Part shown: positions 1 through 9,415 of the stretch, in pieces
Position numbering within the stretch: the first letter of the stretch is position 1
Layout: each line of letters begins with the position of its first letter
Assembly: GCA_028285265.1 (NCBI GenBank)
Contig: JANQPX010000039.1
Span: forward strand, 62,001-126,000
DNA length: 64,000 bases
Source: Geminicoccaceae bacterium
GTDB taxonomy: Bacteria > Pseudomonadota > Alphaproteobacteria > Geminicoccales > Geminicoccaceae
Reading direction: 5' to 3'
The notes under the pieces: generated by a model
The model's database searches: none
What the model was told of the DNA's origin: nothing
What the model saw: only the letters and a program-made list of their open reading frames with translations
Translations under genes and position numbers: made by a program

Positions 1-461
1 ACAACGTTGAAGCCGCGTTCCTCAGCGATCGTACCCACCACCTCAAAGAGCGCACGCTCGACTTCGCCGAGCGCCTCGATCCTGGCCTGATCAATCTGTT
101 GCAAGCGCTTTTCCGTGAGATCGCGAAGCCGTTGAATTTCCTGTTCGATTTCCTGCTGCTTGGCATTGGCCGCATCCTGAGACAGGACAGATCGCTGCTT
201 GGCAAACTCCCGCTCGGCTTCCAACAACCGCTGCTGCTCTTGCTCGATCTCTTCTTGGTAGATTTTTCGTCGGTCCTCCTGCTGCGCGGCGATACTCTTG
301 GAGGCTGCGGACTCCAGAAGGACGCGTTCATGATCCACCACAGCGGCCACAGTCGGCGGCAAGGTATTGGCGTTCGCCATGGCCGGGAGACCCAACCAAG
401 ACCATGTGATGACCTGAGCAACTAGGATAACGGCTAATCGAAGCCGTCTCAAACCCAACAC
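1..461 (-). CDS. skp: Skp/OmpH-family periplasmic chaperone, 3' end cut by window edge
   Basis: Partial gene running off the left edge; about 153 codons are visible. The GTG start at 461 has a GAGGAG ribosome site 7 bases upstream and lies 17 bases after the bamA stop. The N-terminus has a signal peptide: arginines (LGLRRLRLAV), a hydrophobic stretch, then an ALA-type cleavage region near PAMANA. The mature part begins with a short strand (AAVVDHERVLLES) and continues as a long charged, Q/E/R-rich coiled coil (QQEDRRKIYQEEIEQEQQRL and onward), as in Skp. Skp holds unfolded outer-membrane proteins in the periplasm and passes them to BamA, which fits its place directly after bamA. The C-terminus is not visible. 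Confidence 0.85.
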   Translation of the reverse strand, partial: MLGLRRLRLAVILVAQVITWSWLGLPAMANANTLPPTVAAVVDHERVLLESAASKSIAAQQEDRRKIYQEEIEQEQQRLLEAEREFAKQRSVLSQDAANAKQQEIEQEIQRLRDLTEKRLQQIDQARIEALGEVERALFEVVGTIAEERGFNV

Positions 462-478
462 GGATCAACTCCTCTTCA

Positions 479-2788
479 CTAGAATCGCGTTCCGAAACTC
501 ACCCGGAATTGCTCGGCTTTGTCCTCATCCTCTTTGATAAGAGCTTCGGCAAAGTCGATTGAAATCGGTCCAAGCGGCGACAGCCATGACAGCCCTATAC
601 CGGCCGACGCACGCAACGACCCAGAGTCCAACAAGTTGGCATCGGACACACCGTCGGGCACATCGATGTCGGTCAGCGTGCCGCCCTCGGCGAACGCGCG
701 CCCGAACATCCGAAGCTCCTCCGGTAAGCCCAATGGGAACCTGAGTTCGACCGTTCCCGTGGCGAGCGAGTTGCCGCCGAGCGCATCGTCGGTCAAACCA
801 TCACGTGGTCCGACACCAGCAAACCGAAAACCTCGCAGCGTCGAGCCGCCGAGAAAGAAGCGGTCGAACAGACGAACATCTTCGCCGCCGTAACCGAAGA
901 TATGCCCCCCGCGTGCTGAAAGGTTCAGCACCCAAGACGGCGTGAACGGATAATAGTACGATCCAATCAACTCATGTTTCAGATATTGCGTGTCGCCACC
1001 AAGCCCGGCGAACTCCTGGCGAAAGCGCAACAGATAGCCTTCCGTCGGCAAGAACCGCGTGTCGCGACGATCATAGGTCAGCGTCTGACCGAGAATGACA
1101 CTAAGATCCTTGCCTTCCTCAGCCTGAATGAACGCCGACGCGTCGCCATCGACGTCCTTGATGTCATCCTCACGCACGGTGACCTTGAGACCGTGACGTA
1201 AATGCTCGGTTACGGGATAGGACGCTCTGAGCGCACCACCGAGCGTCGTCTGATCAAACGACGACTCGTCTTGGAAGTCCGTCTCCGTTCGGAAGAGATC
1301 GACACCTGCTGTAATGTCGGTGTCGAGGAAATAGGGCTCGGTCAAACTGAAATCGATCTCGGAGCGACGTTCGGATAGCCGAAAATTCGCCGTGACCGAA
1401 CGACCCGTGCCCAAGAGATTGCGCTCGGTAAGCCGAATATCGCCAAGCGGACCATCGGACGTCGAGAAGCCGGCGCCAAACGAGAGTTCTCCGGTCGACT
1501 TTTCAGCGACCTCGATCTCGATCCGGGTCTTATCGGGCGCGGACCCCGGCAGCGTGCGCAGGTCGACCTTCTCGAAATAGCCGAGATTCTGGATGCGCTG
1601 ACGAGAGCGGCGCAACAGCGCCGTGTTGAACGCATCGCCCTCCGACAGACGGAACTCCCGCCTGACCACCTCGTCCAGCGTGCGCACATTGCCGATCACA
1701 TCGATCCGTTCGATATAAACGCGAGCACCCTCATTGACGACATAGGTGAGGTCGATGGTCTGCTCATCCGGCAGCTTCTCAAGATCAGGCTCGATATCGA
1801 CAAAGGCATAACCGAGCTTGCCGATCTCATCGGTCAGCGCCGTGATCGACGTTTCGACATCATCGGCATTGTAGATCTCGCCAGACTTGGTTTCGAGAAG
1901 CTGTTGAAGTTGCTCGGGCTCGAGGTCGCGAAGGCGCGACTCGATCGTCACCTCGCCCAGCTGATATTGCTCACCTTCATCGAGGGTGAAGGTGATGACA
2001 AAGGTCTCACCGTCCGGCGTGAGCTCTGCCAGGGCTGAGCGTACATTGAAGTCGACATAGCCGCGCGCGAGATAGTGACGCCGCAGTAGCTCTTGGTCGA
2101 ATGCGAGACGATCGGGATCGTACGTGTCGTTGCTGGTCAAAAAGGTCAGCCAGGACGATTCCGTCGTCTGAATGACGCTCCGTAGCGTGCTGTCTGAGAA
2201 CGCCTCATTGCCGACAAAAATAATGCGCCCGACTTCGGTCAACGGCCCTTCATTGATCTCGAAGACCAAATCCACGCGGTTTTCCGGCAAGCTAATGATC
2301 TTCGGCTCGACCGAGGCGGCATAACGGCCATTCCGTCGATAGAGCTCGAGGATGCGGCTGACAGCATTTTGCACGCGGGATCGGGTGAAGACGACCCGAG
2401 GCCGAAGCTGCACCTCTGGCTCGAGCGTCGCATCATCGAGACGAAGATTGCCCTCAAAGGCGATCCGGTTAATCACCGGATTCTCCACCACCTCGACAAT
2501 CAGACGCGGACCATCGCGTCGAAGGGTCACGTCTTCAAAGAAACTGGAGCCGTAGAGGTTCTTCAAGGACTGATCGAGAGCATCCTCATCGAAGGGATCG
2601 CCGACTTGGACGGTCAGATAGCTCGAGACCGTGGCCCCTTCAATGCGCTGATTACCGACGATCTGGATGGACTCAATCGTGTCGCCGGACTGTGCCTTTG
2701 CCGGCGCATCCGACAGGATCAGCGCAGCAAGGACGAGTCCGATGATCGCCAACGCCGTTGATGTGCGTCGAGCCCATGGAAACGCCAT
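479..2788 (-). CDS. bamA: Outer membrane protein assembly factor BamA
   Basis: 769 residues from the ATG at 2788, which follows an AAGGGG ribosome site; a TTG six bases further upstream is less likely. The N-terminus is a signal peptide (arginine/tryptophan start, long hydrophobic stretch, APAKAQ cleavage region). Five POTRA domains follow (roughly residues 35-430, beginning IESIQIVGNQRIEGATV), then a 16-strand surface-antigen barrel from about 440 to the C-terminus. The loop-6 signature appears as STLRGFRFAGVGPRD, and the protein ends in phenylalanine (VSFGTRF), as beta-barrel substrates do. BamA inserts beta-barrel proteins into the outer membrane. It lies between rseP and skp, the usual alphaproteobacterial order. 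Confidence 0.97.
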   Translation of the reverse strand: MAFPWARRTSTALAIIGLVLAALILSDAPAKAQSGDTIESIQIVGNQRIEGATVSSYLTVQVGDPFDEDALDQSLKNLYGSSFFEDVTLRRDGPRLIVEVVENPVINRIAFEGNLRLDDATLEPEVQLRPRVVFTRSRVQNAVSRILELYRRNGRYAASVEPKIISLPENRVDLVFEINEGPLTEVGRIIFVGNEAFSDSTLRSVIQTTESSWLTFLTSNDTYDPDRLAFDQELLRRHYLARGYVDFNVRSALAELTPDGETFVITFTLDEGEQYQLGEVTIESRLRDLEPEQLQQLLETKSGEIYNADDVETSITALTDEIGKLGYAFVDIEPDLEKLPDEQTIDLTYVVNEGARVYIERIDVIGNVRTLDEVVRREFRLSEGDAFNTALLRRSRQRIQNLGYFEKVDLRTLPGSAPDKTRIEIEVAEKSTGELSFGAGFSTSDGPLGDIRLTERNLLGTGRSVTANFRLSERRSEIDFSLTEPYFLDTDITAGVDLFRTETDFQDESSFDQTTLGGALRASYPVTEHLRHGLKVTVREDDIKDVDGDASAFIQAEEGKDLSVILGQTLTYDRRDTRFLPTEGYLLRFRQEFAGLGGDTQYLKHELIGSYYYPFTPSWVLNLSARGGHIFGYGGEDVRLFDRFFLGGSTLRGFRFAGVGPRDGLTDDALGGNSLATGTVELRFPLGLPEELRMFGRAFAEGGTLTDIDVPDGVSDANLLDSGSLRASAGIGLSWLSPLGPISIDFAEALIKEDEDKAEQFRVSFGTRF

Positions 2789-2825
2789 ACTCAACCCCTT
2801 CTTCCGCTAACCAACTCGCCTGAAG

Positions 2826-4247
2826 CTAGGACACCAAGCTCTTCACATACTCAACCAGCCCGAAGTCAAACCGGCTCAAGTCTTGGAGCGTGGCAAATAC
2901 CATAAGAGACAGCACTAAGGCGAGGCCGAAACGGAACGCAATCTCCTGACTACGTTCATTAAGTGGCTTTCCGCGCACAAGTTCGATGAACAGCATCACA
3001 AGATGGCCGCCATCCAAAACCGGGATGGGGAAGAGGTTTATTAATCCCAAGTTGATGGACAGCATGACGGTGAACATCACCGCCGGAAACAGACCATCCT
3101 TGGTCAATTCACCGGTTATCTGAGCAATTCGTATGGGCCCGCCGACATCATCGGTATTGCCATTGCCGGTGATCAGCTCCCAGACGGCGCCGAGAATCAA
3201 CGTCGTCAAGCGCCATGTTTCCTGAAGCCCGTCAACCAAAGCGGTCACAGGACCGACCCGGAGCAGCGGCGGCAAGGGTCGCTCGACACCGATCAAGCCA
3301 ATCGAGCGGCTTTCTCCGGTTTGATCGTCCGTGATCTCGACCAGCTCCGGTGTGATCGGCAATTCGAGCTGGCTACCAGCACGCTCGACCGTGAAGAGCA
3401 AGTCGACATCGGGACTGGTGCTGACGATCGCTTGCAGATCTTCAAAGCTCTGAATCGGCTCGCGATCGACCGCAACGATGCGATCGCCAGCCTCAAGGCC
3501 GGCTCTGAACGCAGCGCCGTCCGGCCTGACATTGGCGACATCGGCCGGTGTCAGCGGCGGCCCGACGCCGAGATCACCGATCTCAAATGTCTGGTCAAGC
3601 CGCTCGTCCTCGCGCGTCACCAACGCCGGCGTCATCGGCAAGTCGAGACGCTGGCCATCACGATCAATCGTGACCAGGAGTTCGGTCTCGGCATTTTCAC
3701 GCTCAATTGTCCGAAACTCTTCGAAGGACTCGATCTCACTGCCATCAACGGCAAGCACGCGATCAAACGGCATCAGACCCGCGCTCGCGGCGGGACTCCC
3801 CTCCTCGATGTTACCGACCATGGCCGGCGTGAACGGCCGTCCGACGATCATGAACAAGAGAGCGAGCGCGACCGCCGCGAACAGGATGTTCGCAAGCGGT
3901 CCAGCAGCGATGATCGACATGCGCTGGAAGACGTTCTTGGCGGGAAAGCTATCGGGATCGACTGCTGCCACATGATCGACGGTCGAACTGGAGGCATCGG
4001 CGTCGCCATGCATTTTGACGTAACCGCCAAGCGGTAGCAGGCTAAATTTCCATCGGGTACCGGCCTTGTCCGTGAAGCCAAACAGCTCCTTGCCGAACCC
4101 GATCGAGAACACATCCACTCGAACGCCGTTCCAGCGGGCGACGACATAGTGCCCATACTCGTGGACAAAAACCAGAATGGACAGGACCACCAGGAACGGA
4201 ATCACATAGTCCCAAATCGTCGAGCCAAAAGATAGTAAGAGCTCCAT
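2826..4247 (-). CDS. rseP: Site-2 protease RseP (zinc metalloprotease)
   Basis: 473 residues. The zinc motif HEYGH is at residues 29-33 inside the first membrane segment, and the second metal/active-site motif LDGGH is at 411-415. Two PDZ domains lie between them (roughly 125-205 and 215-300; each has an SAG/EAGDR-type carboxylate loop). About four membrane helices are present. Intramembrane cleavage of anti-sigma factors releases the envelope-stress sigma factor in relatives. The stop lies 37 bases before the bamA start and the ATG 13 bases after the dxr stop, so the gene belongs to the uppS-cdsA-dxr-rseP-bamA-skp run. It is slightly longer than the E. coli protein (450). Confidence 0.96.
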   Translation of the reverse strand: MELLLSFGSTIWDYVIPFLVVLSILVFVHEYGHYVVARWNGVRVDVFSIGFGKELFGFTDKAGTRWKFSLLPLGGYVKMHGDADASSSTVDHVAAVDPDSFPAKNVFQRMSIIAAGPLANILFAAVALALLFMIVGRPFTPAMVGNIEEGSPAASAGLMPFDRVLAVDGSEIESFEEFRTIERENAETELLVTIDRDGQRLDLPMTPALVTREDERLDQTFEIGDLGVGPPLTPADVANVRPDGAAFRAGLEAGDRIVAVDREPIQSFEDLQAIVSTSPDVDLLFTVERAGSQLELPITPELVEITDDQTGESRSIGLIGVERPLPPLLRVGPVTALVDGLQETWRLTTLILGAVWELITGNGNTDDVGGPIRIAQITGELTKDGLFPAVMFTVMLSINLGLINLFPIPVLDGGHLVMLFIELVRGKPLNERSQEIAFRFGLALVLSLMVFATLQDLSRFDFGLVEYVKSLVS

Positions 4248-4260
4248 GGTCGCTCCTCAA

Positions 4261-5454
4261 TTAGCGCTGGGTTGCCATACGCTTAGCAAGAATGTCATCG
4301 GTATGACGACGCGCCTCCCTATCGACAGCGAAGACCGTGGCGAGGCTGTCGAGGGGCACGATCGTCGATGCGGCCAACACCTCCTCGACGACACCGGCAA
4401 TATCGAGGAAGCCGATCCGTTCCTCAAGGAAGGCGGACACCGCCACCTCGTTGGCTGCATTGAGCACATTTGGCGCGCTCCCGCCCGTTCGCAAGACCTC
4501 ACGGGCCAGACGAAGCGGTGGAAAACGTGCCGGATCCGGCGGCTCAAAGGTGAGCTGCGCGATCTCGGTTAGATCCAAGCGCGGTGTGTCCGCTTCGAGA
4601 CGCTCGGGCCAGCCAAGCGCGTAGGCGATCGGTATGCGCATATCCGGGGCGCCGAGCTGCGCCAACACCGAGCCGTCGGTGAACGTCGCCATGCTGTGGA
4701 TGATCGACTGGGGATGCACCAGGATATCGATCCGCTCCTCGGGGATATCGAAGAGATGATGCGCCTCGATCAGCTCGAGCCCCTTGTTCATCATGGTCGC
4801 GGAATCGATCGTGATCTTGGCGCCCATCTGCCAATTGGGGTGATCGAGCGCCAGCGCCTTCGTGGCCTTGCTCATCGTCTCCGTGCTCGCCCGGCGAAAC
4901 GGTCCACCAGACGCCGTCAGCACCAACCGCTCAACGCCAGCCACGCCCTTGCCGGCGAGCGCTTGGAAGATCGCGTTGTGCTCGGAGTCGACTGGCAGCA
5001 AGGTCGCGCCATGAGCCTTGACCTCATGCATGAAAAGCGAGCCCGCGGACACCAGACATTCTTTGGTGGCAAGAGCGAGCATCGCCCCTCGTCTGATAGC
5101 CTCGAGCGTTGACGGGAGCCCGGCAGCCCCGACGATCGACGCCATGACCCAATCGCTCGGTATCGCTGCTGCCTGGATCAGCCCATCCGGCCCGGCAGCC
5201 ACCTCGATGCCACTGCCGCTGAGGGCGTCTTTGAGGTCCAAATACGCCTCGGGATCGGCGACCACGGCAAGCTTCGCATGATGCGTCTTGGCGAGCGCTG
5301 CGAGCTCTTGAACATTCCGGTTCGCGGTCAGGGCCTCGACGTGAAAGCTTTTGGGATCGGCGGCCACAAGATCGAGCGTGCTTCGGCCGACCGAACCGGT
5401 GGCGCCGAGGACGGTAACCGAGCGCGGATGATCCGGTGTCGGCGCGTGGCTCAT
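4261..5454 (-). CDS. dxr: 1-deoxy-D-xylulose 5-phosphate reductoisomerase
   Basis: 397 residues from the ATG at 5454, which overlaps the cdsA stop as ATGA; a GTG two codons upstream is in frame but less likely. The NADPH fold motif GATGSVG is at residues 17-23. The metal and substrate region includes LPVDSEHNAIFQAL, LTASGGPFR and the downstream IDSATMMNKGLELIEAH block, all typical of Dxr. The enzyme makes 2-C-methyl-D-erythritol 4-phosphate, the committed step of the MEP isoprenoid pathway. UppS, two genes upstream, consumes the pathway product. The ATGA overlap with cdsA suggests coupled translation. Confidence 0.97.
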   Translation of the reverse strand: MSHAPTPDHPRSVTVLGATGSVGRSTLDLVAADPKSFHVEALTANRNVQELAALAKTHHAKLAVVADPEAYLDLKDALSGSGIEVAAGPDGLIQAAAIPSDWVMASIVGAAGLPSTLEAIRRGAMLALATKECLVSAGSLFMHEVKAHGATLLPVDSEHNAIFQALAGKGVAGVERLVLTASGGPFRRASTETMSKATKALALDHPNWQMGAKITIDSATMMNKGLELIEAHHLFDIPEERIDILVHPQSIIHSMATFTDGSVLAQLGAPDMRIPIAYALGWPERLEADTPRLDLTEIAQLTFEPPDPARFPPLRLAREVLRTGGSAPNVLNAANEVAVSAFLEERIGFLDIAGVVEEVLAASTIVPLDSLATVFAVDREARRHTDDILAKRMATQR

Positions 5455-6281
5455 GGCCACCCCTGCCCGTCCGCGACAAGCGCCACGAAGGCGAGAACCG
5501 GTGCCGCAAACAGGAGCCCGTCCAGGCGATCAAAGAGGCCGCCATGGCCAGGGATTAAGCCGCCGCTATCCTTGACTCCAGCCTGGCGCTTCAACGCGGA
5601 TTCGGCCAAATCACCGACCTGGGCGACGAACGCCAGACCGGCTGCCAACAAGATCGATGGTAAGAGACGAAACGGCCCGACAAAGAACGCAAAGGCGGCG
5701 CCAACGATCGCAGCGCCGACCATGCCGCCCCAAAGGCCCGCCCACGTCTTACCTGGGCTGATCGACGGTGCCAGACGCCGCCCGCCGATCTGCCGACCGA
5801 CAAAATAGGCCATAATGTCCGTCGCCCAGACCACAAAAATCAGCCAGAGCAAAATGGTCAGACCGATCTGGGGCACAGCTCGAAGCCAAATCATGGCGAG
5901 CATCGGCAGGCTAAGATACAAGACGCCAAGACCGGTCCAGACCGCGGCAGCGCCGATCGCTTTGGCGACCAGCGACGCGAGTGCGGCGCCGAGCAACAAG
6001 ACGATCAACGCCGGCTCATACTGTCCAAGAGCACCGAGGACGACCACGAGCAGCGCGACCGCACAAGCCGTCACGCCAGCAAGATCGCCGGTCTTGTCAT
6101 CGATATGCGCGCTGATCAAATGACGCCATTCGATCGCGAGAAGCACCACCGCGACCGCCGCCAACAATGCAAAGGGCCATACACCTAAAACAACAAGCGC
6201 CAGCACAGCTGGCGCCAGAACAATGGCCGAGAGAACCCGTCCTTTAAGCGATGGATCGGCGTCAGCCACTCGATGCCCCAT
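5451..6281 (-). CDS. cdsA: Phosphatidate cytidylyltransferase CdsA
   Basis: 276 residues from the ATG at 6281; an upstream in-frame start at 6338 would overlap uppS by 77 bases and is unlikely. The chosen start still overlaps the uppS end by 20 bases, and a GTG at 6269 is an alternative. The protein has about seven or eight hydrophobic segments. Near the C-terminus it carries the complete family signature SALKRQAGVKDSGGLIPGHG followed by GLFDRLD. CdsA makes CDP-diacylglycerol at the inner membrane, the precursor of all phospholipids. Its stop overlaps the dxr start by four bases. Confidence 0.95.
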   Translation of the reverse strand: MGHRVADADPSLKGRVLSAIVLAPAVLALVVLGVWPFALLAAVAVVLLAIEWRHLISAHIDDKTGDLAGVTACAVALLVVVLGALGQYEPALIVLLLGAALASLVAKAIGAAAVWTGLGVLYLSLPMLAMIWLRAVPQIGLTILLWLIFVVWATDIMAYFVGRQIGGRRLAPSISPGKTWAGLWGGMVGAAIVGAAFAFFVGPFRLLPSILLAAGLAFVAQVGDLAESALKRQAGVKDSGGLIPGHGGLFDRLDGLLFAAPVLAFVALVADGQGWP

Positions 6282-7020
6282 AACGCCGATCTCGGCGCTG
6301 AAACTCGGCGATCGCCGTCTCAAGCTGGCGCTTGTCAAAAGCGGGCCAATTCACCGGCAAAAACACAAACTCGGTGTAAGCCATCTGCCAGAGCATGAAG
6401 TTGCTGATGCGCTGTTCGCCACTGGTCCGGATGAGCAGATCGGGATCGGGAATATCCAGCGTGTTCAAGGACGCGCCAAACATATCCTCGTCAATCTCGT
6501 CCGGCGTCAGCTCGCCGGCGAGAACCTTTTCGGCAAGCCGCTTGGCCCCCAAGGTCAACTCACGGCGGCTGCCATAATTCAAGGCGATGGTCATGGTGAG
6601 CGCGCTGTTGTGCCGGGTCTTCTCGGCCGCACTCTTTAACAGGTCAACAATGTCGGGAGCCAGCTCGTCGAGCTCGCCCAAAAACCGCAACTGCACGCCG
6701 TTCTTGGCAAGCGCATTCAGTTCGCGGCGGATATAGAAGCGAAGCAGGTTCATCAACTCTTCGACTTCGGCTGGCGGACGACGCCAGTTCTCCGACGAAA
6801 ACGCGAACAGGGTCAGATAGGGAATGCCAAGTTCTCGACAGGCTTCGACCGTGCGTCGGACGGCTTCCGCACCGCGCTGGTGGCCGAACAGCGGCGGCAT
6901 GCCGCGCTCCTTCGCCCAACGACGGTTCCCGTCCATAATGATAGCGACATGCTCCAGGCCAGAAGGTCCTGAACCACCTAGTTTCGCAACAGCAGGTTCC
7001 GTCACCGAGTTCATCGACAT
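6262..7020 (-). CDS. uppS: Undecaprenyl diphosphate synthase (cis-prenyltransferase)
   Basis: 252 residues. The conserved block AIIMDGNRRWAKERGMP carries the catalytic Asp30. Further family blocks are LTLFAFSSENWRRP and, near the C-terminus, PDLLIRTSGEQRISNFMLWQ followed by AYTEF. The enzyme adds isopentenyl units to farnesyl diphosphate to make the C55 lipid carrier for peptidoglycan and O-antigen. The ATG at 7020 is 18 bases after the frr stop, with a GAGG element upstream. M3 is a possible alternative start. Confidence 0.96.
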   Translation of the reverse strand: MSMNSVTEPAVAKLGGSGPSGLEHVAIIMDGNRRWAKERGMPPLFGHQRGAEAVRRTVEACRELGIPYLTLFAFSSENWRRPPAEVEELMNLLRFYIRRELNALAKNGVQLRFLGELDELAPDIVDLLKSAAEKTRHNSALTMTIALNYGSRRELTLGAKRLAEKVLAGELTPDEIDEDMFGASLNTLDIPDPDLLIRTSGEQRISNFMLWQMAYTEFVFLPVNWPAFDKRQLETAIAEFQRRDRRYGASSG

Positions 7021-7038
7021 AGTGAAAGCGCTACCTCG

Positions 7039-7596
7039 TCAGACCGTCATGATTTCGGCCTCTTTTTGGGCCAAAAGGTCATTGATTTGTTTGATAGTGT
7101 TGTCGGTAAGTTGCTGCACCTGTTCGCCAGTTTTGTGGTGCTCATCTTTGGATATCTCGCCGTCCTTCTCAGCCTTCTTGAGCTGATCCATACCGTCACG
7201 GCGAACATTGCGTACAGCGACCCTCGCCTGTTCGGCATAGCGTCCGGCGACCTTGGCGATTTCGGCGCGCCGTTCTTCGCTGAGCTCGGGCAAAGGCACC
7301 CGGATCAGCGTACCGTCCACAGCCGGATTGAGGCCGAGATCGGCGGTTCGGATGGCCTTCTCCACGGCAGCCACCATGCCCTTGTCCCAAACCTGAACCG
7401 AGATCATGCGCGGCTCGGGCACGCTAAGGGCGGCGACCTGATTGAGCGGCATGTCACTGCCATAGGCCGACACAGTGATCGGTTCCAACAAGCTCGTCGA
7501 GGCGCGGCCGGTGCGCAGGCCGGAAAATTCCTTGCGCAACGCTTCAAGCGCGCCGTTCATGCGTTTTTCCAGATCGGCGGTGTCGACCTCGCTCAT
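7039..7596 (-). CDS. frr: Ribosome recycling factor
   Basis: 185 residues, the standard length. The N-terminal block MNGALEALRKEFSGLRTGRA and the C-terminal RRDGMDQLKKAEKDGEISKD helix are typical. RRF works with EF-G to split post-termination ribosomes. The ATG at 7596 has a strong GGAGGAGG ribosome site and lies 41 bases downstream of the pyrH stop, in the conserved order tsf-pyrH-frr-uppS. Confidence 0.97.
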   Translation of the reverse strand: MSEVDTADLEKRMNGALEALRKEFSGLRTGRASTSLLEPITVSAYGSDMPLNQVAALSVPEPRMISVQVWDKGMVAAVEKAIRTADLGLNPAVDGTLIRVPLPELSEERRAEIAKVAGRYAEQARVAVRNVRRDGMDQLKKAEKDGEISKDEHHKTGEQVQQLTDNTIKQINDLLAQKEAEIMTV

Positions 7597-7637
7597 TTTA
7601 TTGCCTCCTCCAACTCGCGCGCGACCTGATGAACTCT

Positions 7638-8369
7638 TCAGGTCGTAATCAGCGTATGCGGCTCATCGCCCACCAGCACACGCGCAAAGGCTCCCTGATG
7701 GCGTATTGAGAAAACGATGATGGGAATAGCACTCTCTCGCGCTAGCGAGATCGCCGCTGCATCCATGACTTTCAGATCGCGCGCCAAGACGTCGTGATAG
7801 GTCAGTCGGTCATAGCGCTCGGCATGGGGATCACGCTTCGGATCGGCCGAATAAACACCGTCGACCTGCGTGGCTTTTAAGATCGCATCGCAGCCGAGTT
7901 CGGCCGCCCGAAGAGCGGCGGCAGTGTCGGTGGTAAAAAACGGATTGCCGCTACCCGCGGCACAGATCACGATCCGCCCTTTTTCCATATGGCGAATGGC
8001 GCGACGACGAATATAGGGTTCACAGACCGACGACATAGGGATCGCCGACAGCACACGCGTCTGCAAGCCGGCTTGTTCCAGCACGCTTTGCACCGCGAGC
8101 GCGTTAATGACGGTGGCAAGCATGCCCATATAATCGCCATTGACCCGCTCGATGCCGTTCTCGGCCGCCATGCCGCCGCGGATAATATTGCCGCCACCGA
8201 TGACCATGCATTGCTCAACGCCCGTGCCGTGCACGGAACGCACATCTTCGGCCAATCGCGCCAGTGTCGAGGGGTCGTGACCGAATTCGCCACCTCCCAT
8301 CAATGCCTCACCGGACATTTTCAACATGACCCGGCGGTATTTCGGGGAGGCGTGGCCAAAATCGGTCAT
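7638..8369 (-). CDS. pyrH: UMP kinase (uridylate kinase, amino-acid-kinase fold)
   Basis: 243 residues from the ATG at 8369; a GTG one codon upstream is also possible. Family blocks are VMLKMSGEALMGG near the N-terminus, the GGGNIIRG nucleotide loop, and NPFFTTDTAAALRAAE. The enzyme phosphorylates UMP to UDP, is hexameric in relatives, and is allosterically controlled by GTP and UTP. A GAGAAAGGG element precedes the start. The 90-base gap to tsf holds a strong hairpin (separate entry). Confidence 0.97.
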   Translation of the reverse strand: MTDFGHASPKYRRVMLKMSGEALMGGGEFGHDPSTLARLAEDVRSVHGTGVEQCMVIGGGNIIRGGMAAENGIERVNGDYMGMLATVINALAVQSVLEQAGLQTRVLSAIPMSSVCEPYIRRRAIRHMEKGRIVICAAGSGNPFFTTDTAAALRAAELGCDAILKATQVDGVYSADPKRDPHAERYDRLTYHDVLARDLKVMDAAAISLARESAIPIIVFSIRHQGAFARVLVGDEPHTLITT

Positions 8370-8429
8370 CACGTTCGATCAGCCCTTTCTCAGGACAGGA
8401 CGGCTTGCATTATCTCTCGGCGGTAGCGA

Positions 8430-8452
8430 CGCCGCACCAAGGGGGTGCGGCG
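8430..8452 (-). terminator. Perfect 9-bp hairpin between tsf and pyrH
   Basis: Bases 8430-8438 pair perfectly with 8444-8452 (arms CGCCGCACC and GGTGCGGCG) around a five-base loop. It lies 7 bases after the tsf stop in the direction of transcription. No T-run follows, so it is not a classic intrinsic terminator. It may slow polymerase or protect the upstream rpsB-tsf message, giving more S2/EF-Ts than PyrH. Confidence 0.55.
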
Positions 8453-8459
8453 CACTATC

Positions 8460-9386
8460 TTAGGTTCCGGCCAGCGCCGCAACCTCATCCGCAAGATTTT
8501 CCGTCTTCGTCTCGAGACCTTCGCCAAGCGCAAAGCGGACAAAGTCGGTTACCGTAATCGCACTTCCGATCTTCTCAGCAACCCGATCGACCGCTTGTTT
8601 GACCTTGAGATCGGTATCGACAACGAACACTTGCTCAAGCAGCACAGCCTCTTCGTAGAACTTGCGCATGCGGCCATCAACAATCTTTTCGATGATGTTT
8701 TCAGGCTTGCCACTGGACTTGGCCTGATCCGCATAGATCGCCCGCTCACGGCTCACGGTCTCGGGATCGAGACGATCGACACTGACCGCCTCAGGCTTGG
8801 CCGCGGCAACATGCATAGCAATCTGCTTGCCAAGCGCTTCGAGCTCGCCAGGATCGCCCGCCGACTTCAGCGCGACGAGCACGCCGATTTTACCGAGGCC
8901 CGGTGCCAGCTGGTTGTGGACATAAGAGGCAATGATCCCCTCATCCACTTCCAACGCCGCGGTGCGACGGAAGTTGATGTTCTCGCCGATCGTGGCCACG
9001 GCCTGGGTGATCTCGTCGGTCACCGTCCGACCGGAGCTTGGCACCTCCATCGCCTGGAGATGATCGCCATTGCCCTTGGCTTCCGGCGCCAAATCAGCGA
9101 TTCCACGCACCAAGGCCTGGAAGTCGTCATTGCGCGCGACAAAGTCGGTCTCGGAGTTCACCTCGACCAACGCGCCACGCGTGGCTTGGACGGCAACACC
9201 GACCAGCCCCTCCGATGCAATCCGGCCCGCCTTCTTAGCCGCAGCGGCAAGACCTTTCTTGCGCAGCCAGTCCGTCGCCGCTTCGACATCGGCACCGTTT
9301 TCCGAAAGCGCCTTTTTGCAATCCATCATGCCAGCGCCAGTCTTCTCGCGAAGTTGCTTGACCAGCGCCGCCGTCACCTCAGCCAT
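8460..9386 (-). CDS. tsf: Translation elongation factor Ts
   Basis: 308 residues. The N-terminal UBA-like region VKQLREKTGAGMMDCKKALS is diagnostic, followed by the core repeats (LVEVNSETDFVARNDDFQAL). EF-Ts exchanges GDP for GTP on EF-Tu. It lies 29 bases downstream of rpsB and is probably co-transcribed with it, as in most proteobacteria. Confidence 0.98.
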   Translation of the reverse strand: MAEVTAALVKQLREKTGAGMMDCKKALSENGADVEAATDWLRKKGLAAAAKKAGRIASEGLVGVAVQATRGALVEVNSETDFVARNDDFQALVRGIADLAPEAKGNGDHLQAMEVPSSGRTVTDEITQAVATIGENINFRRTAALEVDEGIIASYVHNQLAPGLGKIGVLVALKSAGDPGELEALGKQIAMHVAAAKPEAVSVDRLDPETVSRERAIYADQAKSSGKPENIIEKIVDGRMRKFYEEAVLLEQVFVVDTDLKVKQAVDRVAEKIGSAITVTDFVRFALGEGLETKTENLADEVAALAGT

Positions 9387-9415
9387 CGATTTGTCTCACT
9401 TCTATTGCCTGGATA

